The notes under the pieces: model-generated
The model's database searches: none
What the model saw: the letters and a program-made list of their open reading frames with translations, nothing else
Told to the model about the DNA's origin: nothing
Program-made: the position numbers and the translations under genes
In this document: piece after piece, positions 36,297 through 44,798 of the stretch
Numbering within the stretch: the first letter of the stretch is position 1
Layout: the number at the start of each line of letters is the position of its first letter
Assembly (NCBI GenBank): GCA_015057665.1
Contig: SVDY01000012.1
Span: 1,926-61,013, forward strand
Direction: 5' to 3'
Source of the DNA: Lachnospiraceae bacterium
Lineage (GTDB): Bacteria; Bacillota; Clostridia; Lachnospirales; Lachnospiraceae
Length of the DNA stretch: 59,088 bases

Positions 36297-36402
36297 TATA
36301 TGTTAAACATTCTACTGCCTTTTTTTTAAAACTGTATATTATTCAGATCTTTTTTTGTTCATTTTTACCAAAGATGATTTTTCAATTTCTAACTCTTTTC
36401 TG

Positions 36403-36431
36403 TTGAAAAAAAAGTGTCATAGTGATACATT
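36403..36431 (+). promoter_or_regulatory. promoter with palindrome before the epimerase-lyase operon
   Basis: TTGAAA (36403-36408), 17-base spacer, TACATT (36426-36431). The near-palindrome GTGTCA-TAG-TGATAC (36414-36428) lies inside the spacer and overlaps the -10, a natural repressor position. The divergent Dpp-type promoter is 107 bases away; the rest of 36108-36469 is AT-rich with no gene. Confidence 0.55.
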
Positions 36432-36469
36432 TATGTTAGTGAATTTTGATTAAAAAAGGAGGATTTGCT

Positions 36470-37675
36470 ATGAATCGAGAAAAATTCCAGCAGGAACATG
36501 CTTGGATCCGTGCAGAATTAGAAACAGTTGTTGATTTCTGGCTCAAGAATGGTATGGATCCAGTACATGGCGGTGTTTACACCTGTTTGGACCGCACCGG
36601 CAAAATTTACTCTACAGACAAAAGTGTATGGATGCAGGGACGCTGCGGTTGGATGTTCGCACATTTATGCAACATTTACGGAGTAAAACAGGAATGGTTA
36701 GATGCAAGTAAAAGCTGCCTTGATTTCATGGAGGCACACTGCATCAACCACGAAGCAGGCGATCGTATGTATTTCACTGTAACAGAGGACGGACAACCTT
36801 TACGTCAGCGCCGTTACTACTATTCTGAAGCTTTCTATGCAAGTGCAAATGCTGAATACTACGGAATCACCGGTGAAAAAGAGTACTTAGAACGCGCACG
36901 CCGTGCTTATAACCTTTACTGGGATCTTGCACATGGTGCAACCGACCCGGTTGGCATGGGACCAAAAACAATTCCTGAAACAAGAACAGGAAGATCTTTC
37001 GGTTTACCTATGATTATTCTTAATGTAATCGGAATCTTATTAAGAGTTGACCCTGAACACAAAGCAGAATACGATGACCGTGCTCAGCAGTGTATCGACG
37101 AAATCTTCAAGTATTTTGTAAAACCAGATATGAAATGCTTACTCGAAAACGTTGCTCCAGACGGAACACCTCGTCTCAACTTCACAGAAGGTCGTATTGT
37201 AAATCCTGGTCATGACATCGAAGGTGCTTGGTTCATCCTCGAACATGCAAAACGTACCGGCGACACATCTCTTATTCCTAAAGCTGCTCAGATTTTTGAT
37301 TGGGCAATTGAAGCTGGCTGGGATAAAGAATATGGCGGACTTCTCTATTTTGTAGACTGCCTTGGTTTACCACCTGAAGCTTACGAACACGACATGAAAC
37401 TTTGGTGGCCACATAACGAAATCTTAATCGCATCTATGATGCTCTACCGTGATACAAAAGATGAGAAATATCTCGACTGGTTCTATAAGACATTAGACTA
37501 CTGTAAAGAACATTTCTCTGATTCTGAATACGGCGAATGGTATGGTTATCTCCGCCGCGACGGCAAACCAACTATGCCATCTACAAAAGGCTCCACATTC
37601 AAAGGACCTTTCCATTTACCACGCTGCTTAATCCAGGTAGATCTTATGATGAGTGAGATTTTAGGCCAAAACTAA
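36470..37675 (+). CDS. N-acylglucosamine 2-epimerase (AGE/RnBP family)
   Basis: A 401-residue (alpha/alpha)6-barrel epimerase. Family motifs include MQGRCGWMFAHLC, RYYYSEAFYA, GRIVNPGHDIEGAWF with the catalytic His near 248, KLWWPHNEI and KGPFHLPRCL near the C-terminus (second catalytic His). It interconverts ManNAc and GlcNAc without phosphate. The ATG at 36470 has AAAGGAGG upstream; an in-frame GTG-less extension to 36446 is ignored. It is 62 bases before the lyase, so ManNAc released by the lyase would be converted here. This replaces the ManNAc-6-P epimerase (NanE) of the common pathway. Confidence 0.92.
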   Translation: MNREKFQQEHAWIRAELETVVDFWLKNGMDPVHGGVYTCLDRTGKIYSTDKSVWMQGRCGWMFAHLCNIYGVKQEWLDASKSCLDFMEAHCINHEAGDRMYFTVTEDGQPLRQRRYYYSEAFYASANAEYYGITGEKEYLERARRAYNLYWDLAHGATDPVGMGPKTIPETRTGRSFGLPMIILNVIGILLRVDPEHKAEYDDRAQQCIDEIFKYFVKPDMKCLLENVAPDGTPRLNFTEGRIVNPGHDIEGAWFILEHAKRTGDTSLIPKAAQIFDWAIEAGWDKEYGGLLYFVDCLGLPPEAYEHDMKLWWPHNEILIASMMLYRDTKDEKYLDWFYKTLDYCKEHFSDSEYGEWYGYLRRDGKPTMPSTKGSTFKGPFHLPRCLIQVDLMMSEILGQN

Positions 37676-37737
37676 GGCTTAACAACTCCATTCATAACAT
37701 ACATACAATAAATATTTTTTAAGAAAGAGGTATTATT

Positions 37738-38664
37738 ATGTCAAATTTAGCTAAATATCAGGGTCTTATCCCTGCTTTCTATGCTTGCTACGATGATGAA
37801 GGCAACATTTCCCCTGAAAGAGTTCAGGCTTACACACGTTTCTTAGTAGAAAAAGGTGTAAAAGGTGTTTACGTTGGCGGTTCTTCAGGCGAATGTATCT
37901 ACCAGAGCGTTGCTGACCGTAAACTCCTCCTTGAAAACGTTGTTGAAGCTGCAGAAGGCAAACTTACAATTATTGCTCACGTTGCATGCAACAACACAAA
38001 AGACAGCCAGGAATTAGCTGCTCACGCTGAAAGCCTTGGAGTAGATGCTATCGCTTCTATCCCTCCAATTTACTTCCGTCTCCCAGAACATGCTATTGCA
38101 AAATACTGGAACGACATTTCCGCAGCTGCTCCTAACACAGATTTCATTATCTACAACATTCCACAGCTCGCTGGCGTTGCATTAACACTTCCTTTATTAA
38201 GAGAAATGTTAAAGAACCCTAAAGTAGTAGGTGTTAAAAACTCTTCTATGCCTATTCAGGATATCCAGTTATTCAAATCTGAAGGTTTAGCTGCAAGAGA
38301 TGAATTCCTCGTATTCAATGGTCCGGACGAACAGCTTATCGGTGGCCTTATGATTGGTGCTGACGGCGGTATCGGTGGAACATACTCTTCTTGCCCAGAA
38401 CTCTACTTAAAATTAGTTGACCTTGTAAAAGCTGGTGATTTCGATACAGCACGTGCTCTTCAGTACGATATCAATAATATCATTTACGCTCTCTGCTCTT
38501 GCAAAGGCAATATGTATGCAGCAATCAAGGCTGTTCTTAAGAAACGTGAAGGTCTTGAACTTGGCGGCGTTCGTGCTCCACTCGTAAATCTCGTTCCAGA
38601 AGACGATGCAATCATCGACAAAATTGTTGGTATGATCGATGCAGCTTGCGCGAAATATCTTTAA
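37738..38664 (+). CDS. nanA: N-acetylneuraminate lyase
   Basis: A 308-residue DapA-superfamily aldolase. The GGSSGECIYQS loop (about 46-56) is the NanA version of the GTTGE motif, the catalytic Tyr is in FIIYNIPQLAG (about 138), and the Schiff-base Lys is in VVGVKNSSMPI (about 166). It cleaves N-acetylneuraminate to ManNAc and pyruvate. DapA itself would have TGE and an Arg for the second carboxylate; the context (epimerase, two YhcH genes) also favours lyase. It ends at a strong terminator. Confidence 0.9.
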   Translation: MSNLAKYQGLIPAFYACYDDEGNISPERVQAYTRFLVEKGVKGVYVGGSSGECIYQSVADRKLLLENVVEAAEGKLTIIAHVACNNTKDSQELAAHAESLGVDAIASIPPIYFRLPEHAIAKYWNDISAAAPNTDFIIYNIPQLAGVALTLPLLREMLKNPKVVGVKNSSMPIQDIQLFKSEGLAARDEFLVFNGPDEQLIGGLMIGADGGIGGTYSSCPELYLKLVDLVKAGDFDTARALQYDINNIIYALCSCKGNMYAAIKAVLKKREGLELGGVRAPLVNLVPEDDAIIDKIVGMIDAACAKYL

Positions 38665-38716
38665 GATCAATTGTGAAGTAAATACTTTCCTAACATAAAG
38701 TTTTGTCGTTGTTAAA

Positions 38717-38752
38717 CCCCATCCCTTCCATCACGAAGGGATGGGGTTTTTT
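38717..38752 (+). terminator. terminator after nanA
   Basis: CCCCATCCCTTC (38717-38728) pairs with GAAGGGATGGGG (38735-38746), then six T. A perfect 12-bp stem. Confidence 0.93.
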
Positions 38753-38800
38753 CATCAAATCGTCGCATGATTTGAGCACAAATATAAAATCATCACACAA

Positions 38801-38856
38801 AACAAAGTGCCTTCACTCGCATCTCTTATTACGAGTGAAGGCACTTTGTTTTTTAT
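38801..38856. terminator. second, bidirectional terminator before the CUT1 operon end
   Basis: A 19-bp perfect stem: 38801-38819 with 38832-38850 (core AAAGTGCCTTCACTCG), followed by TTTTTT on plus and, on the minus strand, a T-containing tract. It terminates the convergent CUT1 ABC operon. Confidence 0.88.
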
Positions 38857-38879
38857 TTTAAATTATGAGCAATCAAAAT

Positions 38880-39995
38880 TTAAATAAGATTGTTTTCTGT
38901 TTCTTTGTTAAACAGGTGCATGAGGTCTGGTCTGAAAGAATAATGAATATCAGATCCATAAGGAATACCATTTGCAAATTCTTTAGGAAGTTCTGTTGTA
39001 GGAACTCTTAATACAACGTCTTTTTCATCTGTTGTTACATGAAGGTGGTATTCACTACCCATCATTTCACATACAGATACAGTACCTACAAGTGTACTAT
39101 CACTAGACTGCTGGAATTTAATATGTTCCGGACGAACACCCAGTGTAATTGGCTGGGATGTAACATTGTTTGCAACAAGTTTTTCTGCAATTTCTTCAGA
39201 AACCGGGAAGTTTACACCACATACGTTTACGTTGTAAGCTGCACCGTTTTTTACAAGTTCTGCATCAAAGAAGTTCATCTGAGGCATTCCGATGAAGCCA
39301 GCTACGAAAATATTTGCAGGATGATCGAATACTTCCTGAGGTGTTCCAATCTGCATAATGAAACCGTCCTTCATGATAACGATTCTGTCACCAAGAGTCA
39401 TCGCTTCTGTCTGGTCATGAGTTACGTATACGAATGTTGTATCGATTCTCTGACGAAGTTTGATGATTTCAGCTCTCATCTGGTTACGAAGTTTCGCATC
39501 TAAGTTAGAAAGTGGTTCGTCCATAAGGAAAACTTTTGGCTCACGAACGATAGCTCGACCGATAGCTACACGCTGACGCTGACCGCCGGAGAGAGCTTTT
39601 GGTTTTCTTTCAAGATACTGTGTAATACCAAGAATTTCAGCTGCATCCCTTACTTTTCTATCGATTTCATCTTTTGGAACTTTACGTAATTCCAGTGCAA
39701 ATGCCATATTTTCATATACTGTCATATGTGGATAAAGAGCATAACTCTGGAATACCATGGCGATATCTCTATCTTTTGGATGAACGTCATTTACACGTTT
39801 GTCATCGATGATAAGATCACCTTCGGAAATCTCTTCAAGACCTGCGATCATACGAAGTGTTGTAGATTTACCACATCCGGATGGGCCTACAAGTACGATG
39901 AACTCTTTATCTGCAATTTCAAGATTGAAATCATGAACTGCTGTTACATTACCTTCATAAATCTTTTTTACATTTTTTAATGATACTGTTGACAT
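38880..39995 (-). CDS. CUT1-type ABC ATPase (MsmK/UgpC-like)
   Basis: A 371-residue sugar-ABC ATPase: Walker A GPSGCGKST, LSGGQRQRVAIGRAIV, Walker B VFLMDEPLSNLDAKLR, and a C-terminal TOBE regulatory domain with PITLGVRPEHI. It energises the MalF/MalG-type permeases upstream. CUT1 loci often lack an own ATPase and share MsmK, so this could serve other importers too. The frame is open to 40130, but MSTVSLKNVKKIYEG at 39995 is the family start. The only ribosome site near it is a distant GGAGG, so translation may be coupled. Confidence 0.9.
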   Translation of the reverse strand: MSTVSLKNVKKIYEGNVTAVHDFNLEIADKEFIVLVGPSGCGKSTTLRMIAGLEEISEGDLIIDDKRVNDVHPKDRDIAMVFQSYALYPHMTVYENMAFALELRKVPKDEIDRKVRDAAEILGITQYLERKPKALSGGQRQRVAIGRAIVREPKVFLMDEPLSNLDAKLRNQMRAEIIKLRQRIDTTFVYVTHDQTEAMTLGDRIVIMKDGFIMQIGTPQEVFDHPANIFVAGFIGMPQMNFFDAELVKNGAAYNVNVCGVNFPVSEEIAEKLVANNVTSQPITLGVRPEHIKFQQSSDSTLVGTVSVCEMMGSEYHLHVTTDEKDVVLRVPTTELPKEFANGIPYGSDIHYSFRPDLMHLFNKETENNLI

Positions 39996-40172
39996 ATTAT
40001 TTATCGTGATGTGATCGCCTCCGCTCACACACCTCGCCCCAGAAGAGCGGAACCGCTGGGACATTACGGTAAATCTCCATATTACCGCACCGCCGATATG
40101 CAGAATATCCTCCTTCTTTTCATGGCGCATATGACAATAAAACAGGAGTTGCCATATACCCTATATTGTTCT

Positions 40173-41003
40173 TTAACCTTTAACTGCACCCATTGTGATG
40201 CCCTGTGTAAAGTAAGACTGGAACATCAGGAACACAACGATAATTGGAACGGCTGCAAGGGCCGCACCGGCCATAATCAGACCAAAGTCTGTTGCCATTT
40301 CTGCCTGCATCTTTGCAATACCAAGAGAAATAGTAAGATTTGTTGATGAGTTGAGCATGATTAACTGAAGGAAATAATCGTTCCAGGAGTTAATGAATGT
40401 GAAAATTGCTAACGCACCAACACCAGGTTTGATCATAGGGAATACGATTTTTGTAAATGTGAGCACTTCTCCTGCTCCGTCAATTCTTGCTGCTTCTAAC
40501 ATTTCTGTTGGAATGTTTTCTGCGAACTGCTTCATCAGGAATACACCAAACGGCCAACCTACTGTAGGAAGGATAACCGCCCATATGGTGTCATGAAGTC
40601 CAAAGAATGCCATCTCTTTCAGTAACGGAATTAAGATAACCTGTTTTGGAAGTGCCATCGCACATACCATAAGAGAGAAAAGAAGTTCTCTTCCTGTAAA
40701 TCTCTTCTTTGCAAGAGCATAGCCTGCTAAAGAAGCTGTCAGACAGGTAAGTACCATAGCCGCAACTGCCATAAATACTGTGTTGAACAGCCATTTTAAA
40801 GCAGGTTTGCTGAAAAGACGTACATAGTTATCAAGAGTTGGAGCCAGTGGGAACCACTGTGGTGTGGCACTGTTAATAGTAGCCGCATCTTTCAAAGAAC
40901 CTGTAACGATCCAGTACAGAGGGAACAGGAATAAAAATGCCATTACTGCAAGGGCAATTACAGTAATAATTTTATATGGGGTCCATTTTTTTGCAGATTC
41001 CAT
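40173..41003 (-). CDS. CUT1-type sugar ABC permease (MalG-like)
   Basis: A 276-residue permease with six transmembrane segments (first at VIALAVMAFLFLFPLYWIV). The ATPase-contact EAA loop is EAARIDGAGEVLTFTKIVFP, about 90 residues before the C-terminus, the normal place. It pairs with the 41019-41915 permease 15 bases upstream. Confidence 0.93.
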   Translation of the reverse strand: MESAKKWTPYKIITVIALAVMAFLFLFPLYWIVTGSLKDAATINSATPQWFPLAPTLDNYVRLFSKPALKWLFNTVFMAVAAMVLTCLTASLAGYALAKKRFTGRELLFSLMVCAMALPKQVILIPLLKEMAFFGLHDTIWAVILPTVGWPFGVFLMKQFAENIPTEMLEAARIDGAGEVLTFTKIVFPMIKPGVGALAIFTFINSWNDYFLQLIMLNSSTNLTISLGIAKMQAEMATDFGLIMAGAALAAVPIIVVFLMFQSYFTQGITMGAVKG

Positions 41004-41018
41004 TCTTATCCTCCTTTC

Positions 41019-41915
41019 CTAGTTCTCGCTGCCAAGTTTAAACTGAAGTGCGGAGAATAATGCAATAATGATCGCAAGGATTACACCCATCGCATTACCA
41101 TAACCGAACTGGTCAAGCTTAAATACAACATAGTAAATATAATACATAATTGTCTGTGTAGAGTTGTTTGGTCCACCGGATGTTAACAGCTCAATCAGCG
41201 CAAAACACTGGAAACTGTTAATTGTTGTGATAACCAGAACATAAAGTGTTGTAGGCATAATGGAAGGCCATTTAATCTTCCAGAATGTCTGAAGATCTGT
41301 CGCACCATCAACCTGAGCAGCCTCAACGAGAGTCTTATCTACGTTTCCTAATGCAGAAACATAAAGTACGATTGGCTGGCCGATAGATGTAGTGAAAAGA
41401 ATAATAATGATACACCAAATCGCAAATCTCTCATCACCGAGCCAGCTGATGTTCTCTTCAATCAGACCGGCACTGTTCAGTACATAGTTAAATAAACCTG
41501 TGTACTTATTGAACATCCACTTCCATACTACTGTAACGGCTACGGAACCTGTTACTACAGGAAGATAGAATACACAACGATAGAAAGATAATGCAAAATT
41601 ACTCATCTTATAGATTGCAGATGCAACCCATAAAGAGAAAATTACTACTGCAGGTACGGAAACTACTACGATAAGGATTGTATTTTTCAATGCACGCATG
41701 AAAATTTCATCCTGGAACATTCTCACATAGTTACCAAACCCAATAAAATTGAATGATGTTGATGTGTAATCAAAGAAACTGTTGAATACACACATTACCA
41801 TTGGAACTATAACAAAGGTAATAAAGAAGAACAAAGATGGAATCAGGAACATATAAGCGGTGAATGTTTCCTGTCTTGCCAGTACTTTGCTTCTAGGCTG
41901 TGTGCTTTTTGCCAC
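41019..41915 (-). CDS. CUT1-type sugar ABC permease (MalF-like)
   Basis: A 298-residue permease with six helices (first at FTAYMFLIPSLFFFITFVIV) and EAA loop EAAQVDGATDLQTFWKIKWP. The GTG at 41915 has GGGAGAGG five bases upstream and is chosen over a longer frame to 41963 that would run through the terminator hairpin. It follows that attenuator after the binding-protein gene. Confidence 0.9.
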   Translation of the reverse strand: MAKSTQPRSKVLARQETFTAYMFLIPSLFFFITFVIVPMVMCVFNSFFDYTSTSFNFIGFGNYVRMFQDEIFMRALKNTILIVVVSVPAVVIFSLWVASAIYKMSNFALSFYRCVFYLPVVTGSVAVTVVWKWMFNKYTGLFNYVLNSAGLIEENISWLGDERFAIWCIIIILFTTSIGQPIVLYVSALGNVDKTLVEAAQVDGATDLQTFWKIKWPSIMPTTLYVLVITTINSFQCFALIELLTSGGPNNSTQTIMYYIYYVVFKLDQFGYGNAMGVILAIIIALFSALQFKLGSEN

Positions 41916-41944
41916 CTTGACCTCTCCCTTCTCTTTTAGTTTAC

Positions 41945-41980
41945 AAAAAAGCGCCACGCTCATAACGTAGCGGGCGCTTT
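41945..41980 (-). terminator. attenuating terminator between binding protein and permeases (CUT1 operon)
   Basis: AAAGCGCCaCGCT (41948-41960) pairs with AGCGgGCGCTTT (41969-41980); on the minus strand six T follow. It lies between the binding-protein stop and the MalF-like start, as in the Dpp-type operon. Confidence 0.8.
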
Positions 41981-42030
41981 CTTGATATGATTATGCAATT
42001 TAGTTTTTCACAAAACTCAAATCATAATTC

Positions 42031-43323
42031 TTATTTGTTAACAGCGCCTGTGTATGTAGCTACTGCCTGTTCAACTGCTGTGCCAGCGAATACTTCCTGA
42101 AGCATTCCCCACCAAGCTGTTCTCTGTTCTGCCCAGTTAGGAGCTACGTTGTAGTATGCGCCAAGATAAGGCATCATTGATGTGTAGTTGCCCATTCTAG
42201 CTTCGTCTTCTGTTCCAGCATATACGTTGCCGTAAGAAGCTTTAACTGGGAAGAATCCTGTAGCTTTTACAGATTCTTTACCCTGTGTTTCGTCATCACA
42301 GATAAATTTGATGAATGTTTTAGCTGCTGCAATCTTAGCATCGTCTTCATTGTTGAAGATACCGAAGCCCCAGATACCACCGCAAAGTTCAGGTGTTCCG
42401 TCATCAGATGGGAATGCCATAGCGTATGGTGTGAACTGAACCTGGCTAGCATAGTTAGCTTCGTTAGCTGCGTTCCAGCAGAAAGACATACCGATTGTTC
42501 CATTAGCGAAGAGCTGAAGTTCATCAGCTGCTACGATACCAGCGTCGTAGCTGAGGATACCAGCGTCTGTGTAAGCTTTAAGTTCTGTAAGAGCTTTTAC
42601 GTTTTCAGCAGAGTCAGCTGTGTATAATGTGTAATCTTCGTTTGTGAATTTACCGGAGTAAAGGTTGTTAACTAATGCACGTGTACCCTGGTCGCCGCCC
42701 TGGCCGCCGCAGTAAACAACACCTGTTTCCTGAACAAGTCCGGAACCTGCTACTGCTTCAAGAGCTTTCTTGAAGTTTTCTGTTGTCCATGTACGTGTTT
42801 CAAGGTCAAGGTACTGAAGAGCGCCAGCCTGTTCAAATACTTCGTAGTTGATAGCCATGCAGTGTGTTGTCATACAGAATGGATATTCATAGAATACGCC
42901 GTTTTCCTGACAAGCTGCTACTACTGCAGGAGACTGTGCTTCGATGTCAGCTTTTGTATCTGCCCAAAGGTCAGAAATGTCTACCATTTTTCCTTTACGT
43001 CCCCAGTTAGAAACAAGTCTTTCTGGTCCTTCAAGAATGATGTCTGGTGCTGTGCCAGCTTCAAGAGCTGCTGTTACCTGGTTGTCACCGTTTGTGTAGT
43101 CAAGGTATTCAACTTTAACTGTGATTTCTGGGTGAACTGCGTTGAATTTTTCAATGAAGCCTTTAACTGTAGCTTCGTCGCCGAACTTACCTACTGGGTA
43201 TGTCCAGAGTGTGATCTCTGTTGTGTCAGCTGCCTGATCTCCTGCTGGAGCATCATTTCCACCACATGCAACGAGGGAGAAAACAAGCATGCAAGCTAAC
43301 AGCATTGCAAAAATCTTTTTCAT
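42031..43323 (-). CDS. CUT1-type sugar-binding lipoprotein
   Basis: A 430-residue family 1 extracellular solute-binding protein with a lipobox at Cys20 (VFSLVACGG). ITLWTYPVGKFGDEATVKGF, APDIILEGPERLVSNWG and GTIGMSFCWNAANEANYA are typical of CUT1 binding proteins. The ATG at 43323 follows AAGGAGGA; the open frame to 43404 is not used. Related CUT1 systems import sialic acid in Streptococcus (SatABC) and 2,7-anhydro-Neu5Ac in Ruminococcus gnavus, which fits the neighbours, but the ligand is not proven here. Confidence 0.9.
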   Translation of the reverse strand: MKKIFAMLLACMLVFSLVACGGNDAPAGDQAADTTEITLWTYPVGKFGDEATVKGFIEKFNAVHPEITVKVEYLDYTNGDNQVTAALEAGTAPDIILEGPERLVSNWGRKGKMVDISDLWADTKADIEAQSPAVVAACQENGVFYEYPFCMTTHCMAINYEVFEQAGALQYLDLETRTWTTENFKKALEAVAGSGLVQETGVVYCGGQGGDQGTRALVNNLYSGKFTNEDYTLYTADSAENVKALTELKAYTDAGILSYDAGIVAADELQLFANGTIGMSFCWNAANEANYASQVQFTPYAMAFPSDDGTPELCGGIWGFGIFNNEDDAKIAAAKTFIKFICDDETQGKESVKATGFFPVKASYGNVYAGTEDEARMGNYTSMMPYLGAYYNVAPNWAEQRTAWWGMLQEVFAGTAVEQAVATYTGAVNK

Positions 43324-43399
43324 TATAGGGGTCCTCCTTAAAATAAAAACTGTTTTTGTCAGTGAAATTGACACAAATCCACTAACTGTTATCATTAAA

Positions 43400-43428
43400 A
43401 TCATACCTCTTTAGCGCAAAATAGTCAA
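43400..43428 (-). promoter_or_regulatory. promoter of the CUT1 operon
   Basis: On the minus strand TTGACT (43428-43423), 17-base spacer, TATGAT (43405-43400). Downstream of it are GATAACAG, the 12-mer GTTAGTGGATTT (43375-43386) and TGTCA-N7-TGACA, any of which could be an operator. The same hexamers form the esterase promoter at 45495-45523. Confidence 0.72.
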
Positions 43429-43603
43429 CGACTTTTTCTCCGATATAGGATAATTCCATCAATTTCACCACAAAATTCTACTCCGAAAATATACAAATAT
43501 TACAATATCCTTTTCTTACACCCTTTCCACTTTGTCACTTTACCACAAAAAAGCACCTCGTCATCTATCTTCCGATTCCCTATTTTCAAAATATGTAATT
43601 TGT

Positions 43604-43624
43604 GTTATTATGCTATGTAATAAC
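43604..43624. promoter_or_regulatory. inverted repeat before the DUF624 gene
   Basis: GTTATTA (43604-43610), seven bases, TAATAAC (43618-43624), a perfect inverted repeat starting 42 bases before the DUF624 start. It could be an operator. No other feature is seen in 43430-43603. Confidence 0.4.
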
Positions 43625-43645
43625 AATCGATTTGGAGAATTAGAA

Positions 43646-44251
43646 ATGTTAAAAAATATCTTTAATCCGGACAATACCGTCTTCCGTTTTTGCGGCCGTC
43701 TGGCCGACGTACTAATGTTAAGCCTCCTTTGGCTCCTATGCTGCATTCCGATTATAACTATCGGCACTGCAACTGCTGCCTTATACAATTCTACAGTGAA
43801 GTATTTTCGAGGCAACGAGACATCCCCTTACATTCTCTTTAGAGACAACATGAAAGCCAACTTTAAAGACGGAATTCCAGTCAGCATTCTGATGATTGTC
43901 TTGCTTTTCTTATTTACATTTGAACTGACAGCCTTATGGAACGGAGCATTAAACGGATCTAAGACATCTTTTGTTTTTCTGATAGCACTTGTCATCTGTT
44001 CTTTTGTTCCGTTAAGTTTCCTTTCCTGGCTTACATCCATATTTTCACGATATGTGTTTACATTTCCTCAGCTTGTAATCACTTCGTTTAAATTCGTGTT
44101 TGCTCATCTGTTTAGTTCAATTATTCTCGGATTATTAATCGCAGCCAGCATTTATTTATGTTATCTGTTTGTATTCCCGCTCACTTTTTTACCTTGTTTT
44201 ATTACATTACTAAGTTCATTTTTCATAGAGAAAGCATTTCTTAAACATTAA
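43646..44251 (+). CDS. DUF624 (YesL-family) membrane protein
   Basis: A 201-residue integral membrane protein with about five helices, starting MLKNIFNPDNTVFRFCGRLADV, the usual DUF624 N-terminus, and carrying the CCIPIITIGTATAALY motif. YesL-type proteins are found beside CUT1 sugar importers; their function is unknown. The ATG at 43646 has GGAG nine bases upstream, so the longer open frame from 43532 is not used. It is divergent from the CUT1 operon and ends at a shared terminator. Confidence 0.85.
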   Translation: MLKNIFNPDNTVFRFCGRLADVLMLSLLWLLCCIPIITIGTATAALYNSTVKYFRGNETSPYILFRDNMKANFKDGIPVSILMIVLLFLFTFELTALWNGALNGSKTSFVFLIALVICSFVPLSFLSWLTSIFSRYVFTFPQLVITSFKFVFAHLFSSIILGLLIAASIYLCYLFVFPLTFLPCFITLLSSFFIEKAFLKH

Positions 44252-44268
44252 TCCGACGAGTACACATC

Positions 44269-44312
44269 AAAAGGAGCGTCACTGTATTTAACAATACTGA
44301 GACACTCCTTTT
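44269..44312. terminator. bidirectional terminator (DUF624 / YhcH-2)
   Basis: AAAAGGAG (44269-44276) pairs with CTCCTTTT (44305-44312), with an inner GTATT/AATAC stem and T-run on plus; the minus side also reads into Ts. It separates convergent genes. Confidence 0.75.
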
Positions 44313-44331
44313 TTATTTTTCCATTTTAAAT

Positions 44332-44775
44332 TTATTTGACCGGAATTTTTACTACCATTTTTCTGACATAAGCAGGTTCTCCCGGAGCAACCCCAGGCAT
44401 GTGAGCACAAAAAGGATCCATGATTAAAAATTGTCCCGCCTTCAGGACATGATATTCACCTTCTATTGTATTTGCAAAAAACATAATATCAGATTCTTCC
44501 TTATATGGATCAATCAAGTCTTTTTCTTCTATTTTGGAAATGTCTTTCAAATAAAAGCCTTCTTCTCCTTCAATAATATATTGAACATCAATATATTTTT
44601 TATGTGCTTCATATTTCTGTTCTTCACGCAGTTTTGTTGTATATCTCATTATGTTGACAAAAAGCCCTTCACTGTCCAAATCATACCTTCCGTCTTCATA
44701 ATCATCCGCTTTAAAACGAATCATAAATTCATATGCTTTTTCTGATAATTTCTTTACATCCATTAAATCATTCAT
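44332..44775 (-). CDS. YhcH/YjgK/YiaL family protein (copy 2)
   Basis: A 147-residue cupin-like DUF386 protein with HKKYIDVQYIIEGEEGFYL, GEYHVLKAGQFLIMDPFCAHMPG and the C-terminal RKMVVKIPVK. It is clearly different in sequence from the copy at 29917-30366. The ATG at 44775 has GGAGGAG upstream; the frame is open to 44817. It lies 23 bases after the esterase-like gene, so both are one operon. Confidence 0.9.
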   Translation of the reverse strand: MNDLMDVKKLSEKAYEFMIRFKADDYEDGRYDLDSEGLFVNIMRYTTKLREEQKYEAHKKYIDVQYIIEGEEGFYLKDISKIEEKDLIDPYKEESDIMFFANTIEGEYHVLKAGQFLIMDPFCAHMPGVAPGEPAYVRKMVVKIPVK

Positions 44776-44798
44776 CGTCTTTTCTCCTCCAAATAAAA

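Noticed and set aside
37738-38664. Dihydrodipicolinate synthase (DapA)
   Set aside because: The GGSSGE loop, missing DapA-type Arg pattern and the AGE epimerase/YhcH neighbours fit N-acetylneuraminate lyase better.
40011-40346. 111-codon plus-strand frame over the CUT1 spacer and permease end
   Set aside because: Antisense to the permease gene and has no protein features.
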